Below, piece by piece: positions 22,912-34,200 of a DNA stretch of 64,000 nt. Below the pieces are notes generated by a model, which did no database searches, had not been told where the DNA came from, and saw only the letters and a program-made list of their open reading frames with translations. Position 1 is the first letter of the stretch, and the number at the start of each line of letters is the position of its first letter. The stretch spans positions 310,001 through 374,000 of the forward strand of contig BSYQ01000014.1 in assembly GCA_030272585.1 (NCBI GenBank), given 5' to 3'. This DNA is from Bryopsis sp. KO-2023 (lineage: Eukaryota > Chlorophyta > Ulvophyceae > Bryopsidales > Bryopsidaceae). The position numbers were made by a program, and so were the translations under genes.

Positions 22912-24428
22912 TCAAATTTTCCAGCTGGGCCTATCCTCCAGCCCCATTGGGGCCCTGGACCTTACTCTCCTTCGCACAATCTGTGGGGAAAAAATGTACA
23001 TAGTTCAGTGGCACATAATAACTAAATCCTTCATTGAGTCTTTGGGATTTTTTTTTTCTTCAGAAGAACAGCACAGGAAAGGGCCATGAAAACACCAACA
23101 AACTTTTTTGAGATAAAAATTTGGTTTCAAGAAAGGGAACATGATTTTTTTTTCAAGAAAAAGACAATTGACTTGCAAGTCGATTGGCCTTTGCTTATCC
23201 TTACTGAAAAAGAAAGACACACTCCACAGGGCATGGAAAACTTTTGCAGGAAACATATTCGCAACTCATACACATGGCCTAAAAAAGTTGAAAGAATGGG
23301 ACAAAAATACAAATCATTAAACTTCACCTTCTTTCTCAGTTTCGCCTCCAGCTCGTCCAGCTCTGCTTTTCGCTTGTGATATTTTGCCAGTCCGTCCAGT
23401 TCAACAAGCTCTTCGACCAACGCATCCACCTGACACCCTTCTCCGTCTCCAGAATCTCCGTATCCAACACAGGGCCCTGATTCATCTCGTCTGCCATGCA
23501 CTCCCTCCACGCAAGTTTCCTCTTCAGCAGCACCTCCCTGTCCGTTAAGCCAGGCAAAAACATAACTTTTCAAAACCTTACTTATCACCAGACACCTCCA
23601 CAAGCGCACTTTCCCTTGGATGTGTATTGAATCCTGGACCAGCGCTGGTTTTTGCTAGCAATAACACCAGGCTAAGATTCCGCCGTTTCGCCTCGATATG
23701 TCAAGGAGGTTAAAAGAAAAAAATCAAACCAAAAGAGATGCATCTGCAGGCACATGTTTTCAAACTTCAAAAAAAACACCTCTTGGTCCGAGTTGGTTCA
23801 TTCGTTGATTGTTGCCAGGGAAAATGCTTACTTTTTTCATCACAAGAAAAATCCAAAGAAAACACAAAGGAAGCAAATATTTTTGAAAGAGAAGTAAGAA
23901 GGGTCATTCATTCATGCATGTTTAACCACATCAAGGAAAACAAACAAACCTTTTGTGTCTCCGAAAACCACGCCCGAATGAAGGCGCGTCGTGTTCGCTC
24001 GTCAGCTCGCCTTGCGACGTGGCGTTCCTCCTCCTTTTTCTCCTCCGTCGATTTCCGCCATTCGCGAAACACGCCGCCAAGAACTCCCCTCTCCCGCCGC
24101 CCGGTCATCGACTCCAATAACCTCGCCCGACACGACCGTTCGTGATCGGTACAACGAAGCCAGGCACGAACCACTTCCCTCATTTCTGCTCGCATCCATT
24201 CCGCCTAAAACAAACGAAAGTTCGTTGAATGATTCCTTCTCAGGTAGAAAACATGAAACGGCAGCCGCAAAAACATGAAAAATCAATCAAAGAACCATCT
24301 TTTTTTAAAACAAAAGCTGAAAAAGAACCGATTGCCCATGGTCTCACGTTTCGTGCGCGACGGGCAAGGGCTGCTCGAACACCCAATACCGCGCTGGCTC
24401 CAACTGCGACAAGAAGACGAGGCCACAT
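22912..24428 (-). CDS. Unknown four-exon protein, duplicate A (204 residues)
   Basis: Exons are 24428-24348, 24204-23950, 23537-23328 and 22980-22912, all phase 0 with GT-AG borders, 615 nt in total. The protein starts MWPRLLVAVGASAVLGVRAA, a hydrophobic then Arg-rich leader that could be a membrane anchor or mitochondrial presequence. It continues with a highly charged Arg/Glu-rich helical region (MRAEMREVVRAWLRC, GVFREWRKSTEEKKEEERH), an acidic stretch, a coiled-coil-like VEELVELDGLAKYHKRKAEL, and ends RLEDRPSWKI-like. It is not a family I recognise. Its copy at 60193-61711 has exon 1 identical in protein but with four synonymous differences, so both copies look under selection. Confidence 0.7.
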
Positions 24429-25727
24429 ATTGATCCGGTTGATCAGAAATAAAAAAAAATCCTTCAGGGATCAAAACTGTGAACTCGAAAGAACAGCGTG
24501 TTACATTTCGAGCATTCGGTGTTGGGAAAACAATTCCATGCTGCTCAAATCGAACTTCAGCTGAACTTCTACATCTTGTACGCGATACGCAAACTATCTT
24601 TGGGCTGGAGCCTGGGAACGGTGATATTCTATCGAAAAAAACGTTTGCTTTGTTCGTTGCTGGCGTGCATGCCCTTACAGCCAGAAGCATACATCTGAAA
24701 AAAACAACCCTGCTAAAATAAGCTTGGTCACCCTAAGATATTCACGGATCGCATTGCTGTTTCACTCTTCCAAAATCTAGCATACTTCCCGCAACACTGG
24801 GTGGCGGTTCTACCAAGGGCCGACATAACGCCGGGTTGATTTCATGCATGGGGGAGGTTTTTCCATGTGAAGTGAAGGATATTGTGGCTCAAGGTCGGAG
24901 GCGCAGACGAGCGTTTGTACAAACCGAATTCCGTTTGGAATGTTCTTTTTTTTTCTTCCACATAGCAGTCTTTATTTTCTAAAAAAAATGATATTATTCC
25001 ACCATATATCAATATACCACCGCTGTAACCCCAAAAGAAAAAGAAAAGAAAACAACCAAACTTCTCCCCATGTCCAAGTCTACAATTTTTTTAAAATCCA
25101 ACGCCCACTGGCGACTCTAAATCAACCGACGACGCACCCGACTAGCGTCTTTATTTTCTCCAACCCTCCCTTTGCATCATTATTCAATGATTTTTTGATA
25201 TTCTGGTGGGTCTCCACAGCAACAACACCACTTTGTGGGCAGATAATATTCCTTCACAATGTAAGTACATTTGATTTCATTTAATTTATGACACATCATA
25301 ATAATATATTGTGTAACACATAATATAATAATGATGCAATATCTTCATTTGCCTGTTTGTGGAGAGGTCACCATCAACTGGGGTGTGTGGTGAAAAAGGA
25401 GAGTCGATAGTTAGATGAGAAGGGGAAATGGGACGAAATGAGACGCGTGGGTGTTTGCGGCTGAATGGCCGAGTTGTGATGACGGGAGGAACTTGTGGTT
25501 GTGGTGTGTTCAACGTTTGTGGTCGGAAAGTGAAAGGGGCGATACTTATAGGGGCTGTGGTTGTTGTAAAAGATGCCTTATTTGTTTTGAGTTCGGTTCC
25601 TGTCGAAAAGTTAACTGCGTTCTACGAAAAAGACAAACACAGTTCCACAGGTGTCGCTCCATTGTACATAACACCAACGTTGTGCTTAATATCCCCCCCC
25701 CCTTCTTTCAAATTCTTGTGGAAAGAA

Positions 25728-26105
25728 GTAATTCAGTTGGGTAGTTGCTGGCAGTGGTTCGGAGTGAAGTGAGTCATAACCCTAGGGATCGGATGTGGGG
25801 TACTTATAGAGACTAAACGTTGTGTAAGTAACCTGGTTTTGGGGTGGTCCGGCCCGTGTAGTTCTCGAACACCCAAGGCTCTTTCAGCAGTTTGTTCAAT
25901 TAGGACTCTGGGTTGTGGTATTTGAATGGACTTTTCTTGGAACAGGGGTCATACATTTTACAAGAATCTAAGAAATTCTATTAGCACCAAATAGGGCATC
26001 GAAACCATTATCTTCAAAAAAACAAACAAACAACAATCTGTTCTCAACGGCTCAAGTTTTATTAGAATAGTTAGAAATGCGATTGTTAATGTGAATTCAA
26101 CACTC
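25728..26105 (+). repeat. Dispersed spacer repeat, copy 4 (split)
   Basis: The left part (about 25728-25765) has ATTCAGTTGGGTAGTTGCTG. The core TTAGGACTCTGGGTTGTGG and TATTTGAATGGAC resumes at about 25900 after roughly 130 bases of other sequence, and a trailing AATGTGAATTCAAC lies near 26089. TGGAACAGGGGTCATAC at about 25939 matches the piece adjacent to copy 3. It is therefore a rearranged or interrupted copy. Confidence 0.65.
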
Positions 26106-26290
26106 CGAAAACCCCTGAACACGAGCCATCATGTTACACTGGTTAAGAAAAAAAACATTTCCCACGTCACATGACATGCATTCTCATCCCACCCCCCACC
26201 TCCCCCAAATCATAAAACCAACCAGCCCCCTAGATGAAATATATTGATAATGCTAAAAAAAAAAAAAAGCGACTTCATCTTTTTTCAAAC

Positions 26291-26316
26291 CTCTTCTCTC
26301 TCTCTCTCTCTCTCTC
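26291..26316. repeat. (CT)n microsatellite
   Basis: An uninterrupted run of about 13 CT units in A-rich spacer. Confidence 0.9.
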
Positions 26317-27008
26317 ATGACACTTGATATTTTTCCCCAAAAAAAGAAAAAAAGGACCCAAGAAAAGCAACAAAATATATGTGTGAAAATCAGCCCCTCC
26401 CCCCCTTTTTTCTCCACTCGAAAAGAAAAAAACAAAATTTATGCGATTAAAACTCACCCACCCGGCCCCCATTGATTGACCGCCTGTCTGTCCAGAAACT
26501 CTTCCCCCCCCCCCCCAACGATATAAGAATTGCAAAATAAAATTCCATCCAAATCTTAAAACGAAAAACCTCGAGGGGAAAAAGAAAAAAAAAAAAAAAG
26601 AGACCAAAACGCTACAGAGATGTGTCGAAAGAAACAATACTAATATATGGGAAATAAAAAACAAACCCCATCCAAGTTTGATGAAGTTTTTTTTTTCCAC
26701 TTGTGTGAGGGGGATAAAACTGCCAAACCTCTGATTTCGAAACGACTTTTTTTTTTTTGACTACTTTTTTTTTTTTAAACCTACAGCAGAATGAATTTTT
26801 TTTTTGCAGCGATCGTCGAGAGAGATAAAATTGTGATATTTCCCACCCCTGGCCAAACTTTTTTTTTCCCTATGCTGCAAAAACTGTTGGTGGATTTTCC
26901 CTGGAACGAAAAAACAAGAAAAAAAAAAATATTTATATCGATTTCAGAAAAAAAGCAGGGGAAGCTTTTTCTAGTTTTTTTCATTTTTTTCGTCCCTGGG
27001 GAAAATTC

Positions 27009-29734
27009 TTACTCATCTAGACATGGGGGGGAGCTCTGTTTCCTATTGTTGCAGCGAAAAGCCTAAAATCACTCATTTCATTAAGTTTTTTTTATTTTTT
27101 AATTTAATTTTTTTTTTAGTGGACAGGCTACATGGGGCTTTTAGCCTCGATACAATGCCATTCAAAAATAATAATTGAGAAATGAGTTAAAAAAAAAAAA
27201 CAATTTTAACACCACTCAGATGCACATGGGATTTTCACATGGGTTTTTTTTTGTGTCGATCCAAAACAGCAGAAAAATATTACCCGTCAAAGCCTCTTTT
27301 CTCCACTTTTTTTCTTTTTTTGGGGGGTTGGGGGTGGGGCTTATTTTTAAATTCATACGCCACGGTCTGAAACTCACCTTTACTTCATGGCTGTTCAGGT
27401 GGCTTGAGATCTGAACTTGGATTGGTGGATCCCTCATTCCTAACAGACATTAAAAAAAAAAACAAAAAAAAAAACATCACTTTTTGAGAAAACCACCAAG
27501 AAAAAAAACAAACTGGATCAAAGAAAAAAAAACTCACTACCAATGGGAGTTAAAAAAATATAGAAGCCACAAAATGTGTACAAACAAGATATCAAAAAAA
27601 GAACAACACCTGTTAGTGAGTGGAAAAAAAAAGAAAAACAAAAAAAAACAAAACATAATCGAGCGATTGTTCCAAAAATATAAATCAATTGTTTGAATTC
27701 CTCGGGGTTACATCTTCTCGAGCTCATTGTTTCATACTTGAACAAAACAAATCATAAAAAGTCTTTTTAAGAGGTGCGTTTTCTGGATTTTGCGGGTTTC
27801 CAGAAAAAAAAATAAAAAAATCTGGATTTTGTGGGAATTCTGAATTAGAAGGGGGTGGTGGACACGTGTCTTTTTAAGTTTCTTCAATATATATATGTTC
27901 TTTTTTAATTCAGAGAATCTGTTTACCTTGGTGAGTTCAGGGTGGGTTGGTCTTCGGTGGTCAATGGCAGCCGGGGATCGCAAGACGATCGTGGGGTCTG
28001 AATGCCAACTGAAAGCCCCCCCCCGAAACAAGAACAAGAAAAAAAGGTTGAAACTCATGTAATAAATCGGAGGAAATTGCTGTTTCCACACAGAGGAGGT
28101 GAGGTTTTTTTTCCCGGGGGGGGGGGGAGGGAGGAACAACCAAGAAAATTTAATTGATTGAATTGATTTTTCGAGTCTCAAACGTCCAGACCAAATCCTC
28201 AACAGACGCTATGAGTGCAGAAGTGTGCGTCTTATTGGTTATATTTAATTTCTACTTTCCATCATTCATCAGCCCACAAAAAAAAAAAATTCAGGTGGTA
28301 AAAAGTCTGGAAAAATATTTCAGAGTTTTCACTTTAACCCCTTCCTGTTTTTGGGCACGGGGTTTCGGAAATCTTTTGAATTTGAAAAAGGTGGAGAGTT
28401 GTTCGTTGACAGACCTGGAGGTCCGAAGAGACTGACTGCAGGTGTGGGCTCCGGGCCCATCCCGACGGTTTCCTTGAAACTGGACCAAATGTCGATCGTG
28501 AAATCCTCCACGAAATCTTTCAACAGCGAGGGTCTGTTGCTGCTGCTGGATCGCAATACAAGCCTATCAAAAAAACAATCGAAAAAAACCAGAAAAAGAA
28601 AAGAAAAAAAGCCAGAAATATATGGGCACCCCCCTTTTTTGTTCAACCACTCCCCTTCTCCCCTCCAAGAAAATTAAAAATAAGCGAAAGGAAAAATAAA
28701 CCTCGACGTAATACATTTCTGAAAAATGAGATGACCCCTACCTGGACTGGCCGGCAGGATCTGTCGGCGGGATGGCCTCCGCCACCCTCAATTGAAAAGC
28801 TGAGTTCCTGGGGGATTTCGGAGTTGCGTCAAATCCGTGCGCATCCACATGGTATCCATGCGAGTAATTTTTGGAAACCATGGGGGAGAGCAGATCCGGA
28901 CTTCCGCTGCGGTCTCCGGAGGAATCGTGAGCCGAGTCCAGATCAGGAACAGGAGGGGGCTCGAATCCCCCCATGTCGCTGGGATGATATCCGGACGTCA
29001 AAGGAGCTTTCTGTTAGTTTTCAGCCACAGGAGGAAAAGGGAAGTGAGCGGTGGTGTTTTTTTTTGGATACATCAATAAAGGATTGATTTGGGTTTGATT
29101 ATGTAAAAGAGAATTGTTATGATTTTTTTTTTGTTGCTTGATGGTGGGAGCAAATCTTTTTTTTGGGGTGGGGGGCTTTATCAAGGAGTTTTTCTTTTTT
29201 TTTTTCTTCTTTTTTTTTTTTGAAGGTGAACCATCCCTGTCTGTTTTCATGAACCAGAAAATTCGGAAAGAGAATGAATTTTGCACGGATGATATCCCCC
29301 CCCCCCCCGTTTTACTTTTTTTTTTTTTTTAATTCTGTCTATGAACAGCCGATGGATAAAATTTCAGGATAAAAATCAACTTCTTCGAACCAGAATAGTA
29401 CCAAAGGTCAAACCAAAAAAAGTCTGCCTTAAATAAATGTGTATTTGTTATTTTTAATTTTTAATTTTTTAGAAAAAAATTAAGAATCAACTTGAAGATC
29501 GCTTCTCCAGTGTTTTTTTTTTGAAAGCATTACAGAGTTTCGATGGCTGCGTTTTTTTTCTGGACTCTTTATGACTGACATCGGGGATTCAGTCTATGAG
29601 CAGGGAAAATCATCCCATTCAGCGTGTTCTGAAGCTGTTTCATGTTGAATTTGAAAAAGAACAAAAAATAAACCGGTGAAGTAAAAACATACCCCGATGT
29701 CGAGATTTGTGGGGTCATCTGAAGGAGCTATCCT
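27009..29734 (-). CDS. Unrecognised multi-exon gene (partial model)
   Basis: Exons with good borders and compatible phases are 29734-29693 (RIAPSDDPTNLDIG), 29634-29580 (LQNTLNGMIFPAHRLNPR), 29006-28742, 28563-28415 and 27997-27927. After a gap where an exon is missing from my model come 27439-27378 (MRDPPIQVQISSHLNSHEVK) and 27062-27009, which ends in a stop after PPCLDE. The protein has a Ser/Pro/Asp-rich segment (GGFEPPPVPDLDSAHDSSGD) and a more structured stretch SLLKDFVEDFTIDIWSSFKE. The 5' end is not found; an ATG exon at 30846-30777 (MENLLEFISWADEWF) with donor GTAAAT is a candidate. No family is recognised. It could instead be an extension of the transporter gene upstream. Confidence 0.45.
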
Positions 29735-31273
29735 CTGTTTCAATGTTCCTAAAATAACCACAAGAAGAAAAAAAAATCAACCTTTTTTCCTTTTTTTCGC
29801 CATTTTTTCGGATTGATTTCAATCTCATGTTATTTTCCTTTAAGAAAAAACTGCCTTTTTTTTCCAATTTGGGATGGTCAATCCGCTTCAGTTGCAAATC
29901 ACAGATGTTTTCAATTACCATTTAAAAAAAATAATTTAGATAAATATAAATATAATTCTAATTTCGACCAAGATTTCCATTGATGTGGTGGAAATTCAGT
30001 TTTTTTTTTTTTTAACATCCCGACCATATGCTAGTATTGTTAATTTTTGTTAATTTTAATTTCATTGCTGTGGGAAGATCAAGCATCGAGATCTTTTGCA
30101 AAAAAACAAAAACAAAAACAAATATCTTGACAATCGAAAAACAAAATGTTTTTCGAAAGCAAAAAAGCACTAATCAGAAAATATGAACAGGAATAATTGA
30201 AAATTAAATTTCAATTAAAAAAAAAAATCCTGATAAAAATACTAAATAAGAAAAACATTTTAATATCAATTTTTATTTTTTGAAAAAAAAAACAATGCGT
30301 TAAAAGGAAAAACTCGATTGCTACAAAAAAGACACCAACCCCCCCCCCCCCTCCCCCCAAAAAAAAGAAAAAAAACACCAGCGAAAAAACCAAACCATTG
30401 AAAAGTATATATGTATGTGTGCAGATATGTGCTTGGTGCATGTATATGTGTGTTGTAAAACTATTTTTTAGCAACCCCCCAAAAAGGCAAACGAAACATA
30501 AAACCTCCTTGCGCAATTTTCTCACTCCCAATTTCTGATTAAGGTTTGACTTGAGCTAATATCCCAAAAAAACAAGCAGAAAAAAAACAACCCCAACAAT
30601 TACTAAAAACAGATGGCTGAGAAAAGACAGTCGAAAACTAAATTACTCTGACTCAGCTTTTTTTTCTTCTACGAAATGCTTAGGAAAAAAAATGTTTGGG
30701 GAAGAGAGGGAGTCCGATTTTTTTTTTCTTTCTTTTTTCTTTTTTCTTTTAGCTTTTTTTTTTTTTTTGAATTTACTTTGATGAGGTTCTCCCCCTATTA
30801 TGAACCATTCATCTGCCCATGAAATAAATTCTAGCAAATTTTCCATCAAAATGAAATTATCACAGCATTAAGATCAGCCGACTCAGTCCATCAAGAGCAA
30901 GACGATAATTTTCCTCCAAGAAAAAAAAAACCCAAAAAAACATAACCCCTATGAACCAAATGGCAGCTTTCCCCCCTCCCCACCTTCTAGCCGAATTCTT
31001 TATCCATCAATGAAAAAGACTCTGTTTTGGTCGAAAGCCAGTTTTTTCTGGGTTTTTTTTCCCATAGATGACCATTTTTTTTTTCTTTTCTCCTCTGTGT
31101 AATTTGATTTCTTTTGTCAGACCTGGGAATTAAAGTATACAAAAACAAAAACCAAAAAACATCGACTCCACATTTTTTCGTTCATTTTTTTTTTGGCATC
31201 TGTTTTTTCTCTCTTTGTCTGTTCTCTCAAAACAACTTTTTTTTTTCTTGTTTTCTGTGTTTTGTTTTTTTCT
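29735..31273. other. Region between unknown gene and NIPA-like gene
   Basis: Mostly poly-A/T sequence, with C(n)A(n) near 30341-30366. It contains the candidate start exon 30846-30777 (23 codons plus one base, donor CAAA|GTAAAT). A short open stretch near 29850-29925 on the minus strand is unassigned. Confidence 0.35.
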
Positions 31274-34200
31274 TTAAAACCAGAATTCCACATAATCATT
31301 GACCCGATGCATAACGGCAGACAGCCTGCGACGTTGAGGGTCCATCGTGAAAGAGGAGATGCTTTCCAACCACTTGAGCTGAGCCTCCGATTGCGGCCAA
31401 ATCTTTGAATATTTTCTCTCACCGTTGGGCCGATCGCTGTCGATGATGCTGGCTCCTTCGTCGTCGTCGTCGCCGTCGCCTCCGAAAATGTCGTTTTTGC
31501 AAATGGACTGGGACATTTCGCTTTCGGAAATCATGTTGGCGTATTTTTCCACGGATTCGGGAAGGGGAGCATCCTCTTGGTCTTTGGTCAGAAGATACAC
31601 GCCAAAAAATACGACCTGGAGAATTTGATTTAGAAAAAAAAAGGGGGAAAAAATTAAAACTGTGAGGATTTGTGAAATGTGAAACGATCAAAAATTAAGG
31701 ATGACAGACACAGATGCATTTTTTTTTGGTCTCCATTTTCTTTTTATTATTGTTATTATTTTTATTTTTATTTTTATTTTTTTTATTTTTTTTATTTTTT
31801 GGGGGGGGGAATCGTCAAGTTAGGAGGATACTATCAAAAAAAAAAAAAACATTTTGGTATATTTTTTTACAAACTACTTTTGCTGTCAAAATTATTTAAA
31901 AAAACATCCTCCCAAAATCATCTGATCAACATCATTCCACAAACTATATATTATATTCTATTAATATTTGAAAATTTATTAGTCATTTTTTGAAAGTAAT
32001 TTTCGACACAATAAAATATGCAGGTAAGAAAACAGAAAATATTTAAAATTTAAGTTTAAAAAAAAACTCACTGCGACAGCAAGAGCAAACATGAATCCGC
32101 TCAAGGCATTGAAGCTTGTGTATTCCTCGAAATACAACATTCCAGAAAGAATGGAAAACAGAGTCCAGCTGATTTGCATGGTCGGTACGATGATCAGCGC
32201 AGGGAAAAGTTTCAATGCCTGTCAAATCACTTAATCATCAGTGAAAATGAGACCCCCCCCCCAAAAAAAAAAAAAAGAAAGAAAGAATCAAAAAAGAGGA
32301 GAAAAAATGAATGAGAAAAAGTGAGAAGTGCGGCGACTAATCAGATCGATCAAATAATCCATTTAGTCTATAGGCGATGATTTCATCCTTCCCCCCCCCC
32401 CCAAATAAAATTAAAAAAAATAATAAAAAAAAATACATATATTTTTATGATGGCTTGATTGTTTTTCCCAAGTCTTGCAAACAAAACAATCAGGTTTGAG
32501 TGAGCAAAAACTTCACATCAGTTTCCTGCAAACTGAATTCCACAACTCAAAAATTTGATTTTTTTTTTAATAAAAAGGAAACTGGGGTTTTCAGGTAAGA
32601 AATTGAAATTCTTACCTTGTTTAGGCGAGTCACCCAGAAAGTACTTGTGAATAAGAAAGTCAGAATGATTATCCACGTAAACCAAGAATCCAACTATGCC
32701 AAAAAATGCCAAGAAAACACACACACAAAAAAATAAAAATAAATTCAGTTCCAACAGGTTAGGAAAAAAATATAGATTTATATATATTTTAAGAAACGTA
32801 GCCACCACCAATATATAGTATTACTGTTATTATTACTAATACTATACTAGTGCTCTTATTACTAATACTATATTAGTGAAATATTTTAATTTTTTTTAAC
32901 CGCTGAAACTGGATCCATGAGCGCTCAAAACAGCCCTCTCCAAATTCCAGCTATTCATCAAACCTTATATTTCTTAGGGCGATAAAAAAAAATAGAAATA
33001 ATTCAGCGTAAGCAAGTTGTTTCAGAAACGAACAAAAAAAGCAGAATTGTTTGAGCACCCCTTATAAAAAAAATTATGTTCATGAGCAAAAATGAGATTA
33101 AAAAAAAAAAAAAACGATTAAAGAAGAAAGTTGAACTTTTTTTTTACCTGACTGTTTCCTCCAAACGTTACTCTGAGCAACGTGGAAAGGGTTTTGCTGA
33201 ACAGCACGCTTTGAGTGCCGAGCAGTCCGCTGAACAAGGCATAGGAAACCGGCAACAAGCGGTTCCAAAACGGACCCAATCCGCTCAACCCAACCTTGCT
33301 GGAAAAAAAAAACACATAAAAAACACAAATCCACCACATCAACAAACAAAAAATAAAATTCACAGGAGTAGAAAGTATTTGGACGTATTTTTCTCTCTTT
33401 CACAAAACTTATTTTAAAAATGCAATAAAGAAGGAAAAGAATTTAACAGTGCTTTCCATATTCAGTTTTTTTTTATAATTTTTCCCTGGGTGAAAAAAAA
33501 ACAAACATTTAAACCAACCACCAAATGCTGAATGAAAACACAAAAAAGAAATCCACCAAACAGAGGGATGATTGTCTAGATTATTATTGTTCAAAAAGAA
33601 AAGGGAAAAAAAAGTATAAAGTACTCACTTCATTTTCGTTTTGCCGATCCGGTAGACCCCATATGTAACCACGACTGTTATCCCCATGAAAAAAATGTAA
33701 CTAATATACACTGGCCTGCAAAAAAAATTGAAAAAAAACCACAGATAATCAATCAATCAAAATATGAATATTCATATTTGTATGTCCAGCTTTTTGGTTT
33801 CCCGTCCTGTTCTCTTCGGAGGTATTTTCTGTTTAGAAAAAAAAATACATATATTATACAAAATAAGTAGAAATCCAAAATATGTATACAAGAGAGGGAG
33901 AGAATTTTGAAAGGCTGTCCCCTCTCAACAACTTTTTCTTTCCAATTCCAGCGCTCATACAATGTAAAATCTGTGAAAGAAAAAACCCTCTATTTTAATA
34001 ATCTCGTTCTTTTTCAACCACCACCTTAATCTTCCACCCCCAAAAAAATTGAGATAAAAAATGTAGTCAAGTGAAATTAATATTAAATTTCGGGATATTC
34101 AAAGAAAACACACGATTTGACGGATAAAAAACTGCAAAACCATATATTTATCAAGAAAATACTGACTTCCAGCACAGATTTATCTTTTACTACAAAACCA

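Larger units (their letters stand above)
21800..24610 (-). repeat. Inverted segmental duplication, arm A
   Basis: Read on the minus strand, this arm aligns almost end to end with 60020-62690 read on the plus strand. Exons, introns and flanks all match, for example AAGATGTAGAAGTTCAGCTG at the start and TTATCGTATCGA with CACATTGT-containing flank near the end. Differences are scattered substitutions and small indels. Corresponding intron lengths are 143/140, 412/407 and 347/360 bases. The arms are 35.4 kb apart in opposite orientation. Boundaries are good to a few tens of bases. Confidence 0.9.
24611..27008. other. Spacer right of arm A
   Basis: It holds the split dispersed-repeat copy (25728-26105), a (CT)n microsatellite (about 26291-26316), a C(n) run near 26505-26517 and many poly-A/T tracts. 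The open stretch 25428-25772 (plus) has no recognisable content. Confidence 0.5.

Noticed and set aside
28955-28985. GGGGGCTCGAATCCCCCC, looking like the T-arm and acceptor of a tRNA
   Set aside because: It lies inside a phase-consistent minus-strand exon (GGFEPPPVPD), and no D-arm or anticodon arm is present around it.
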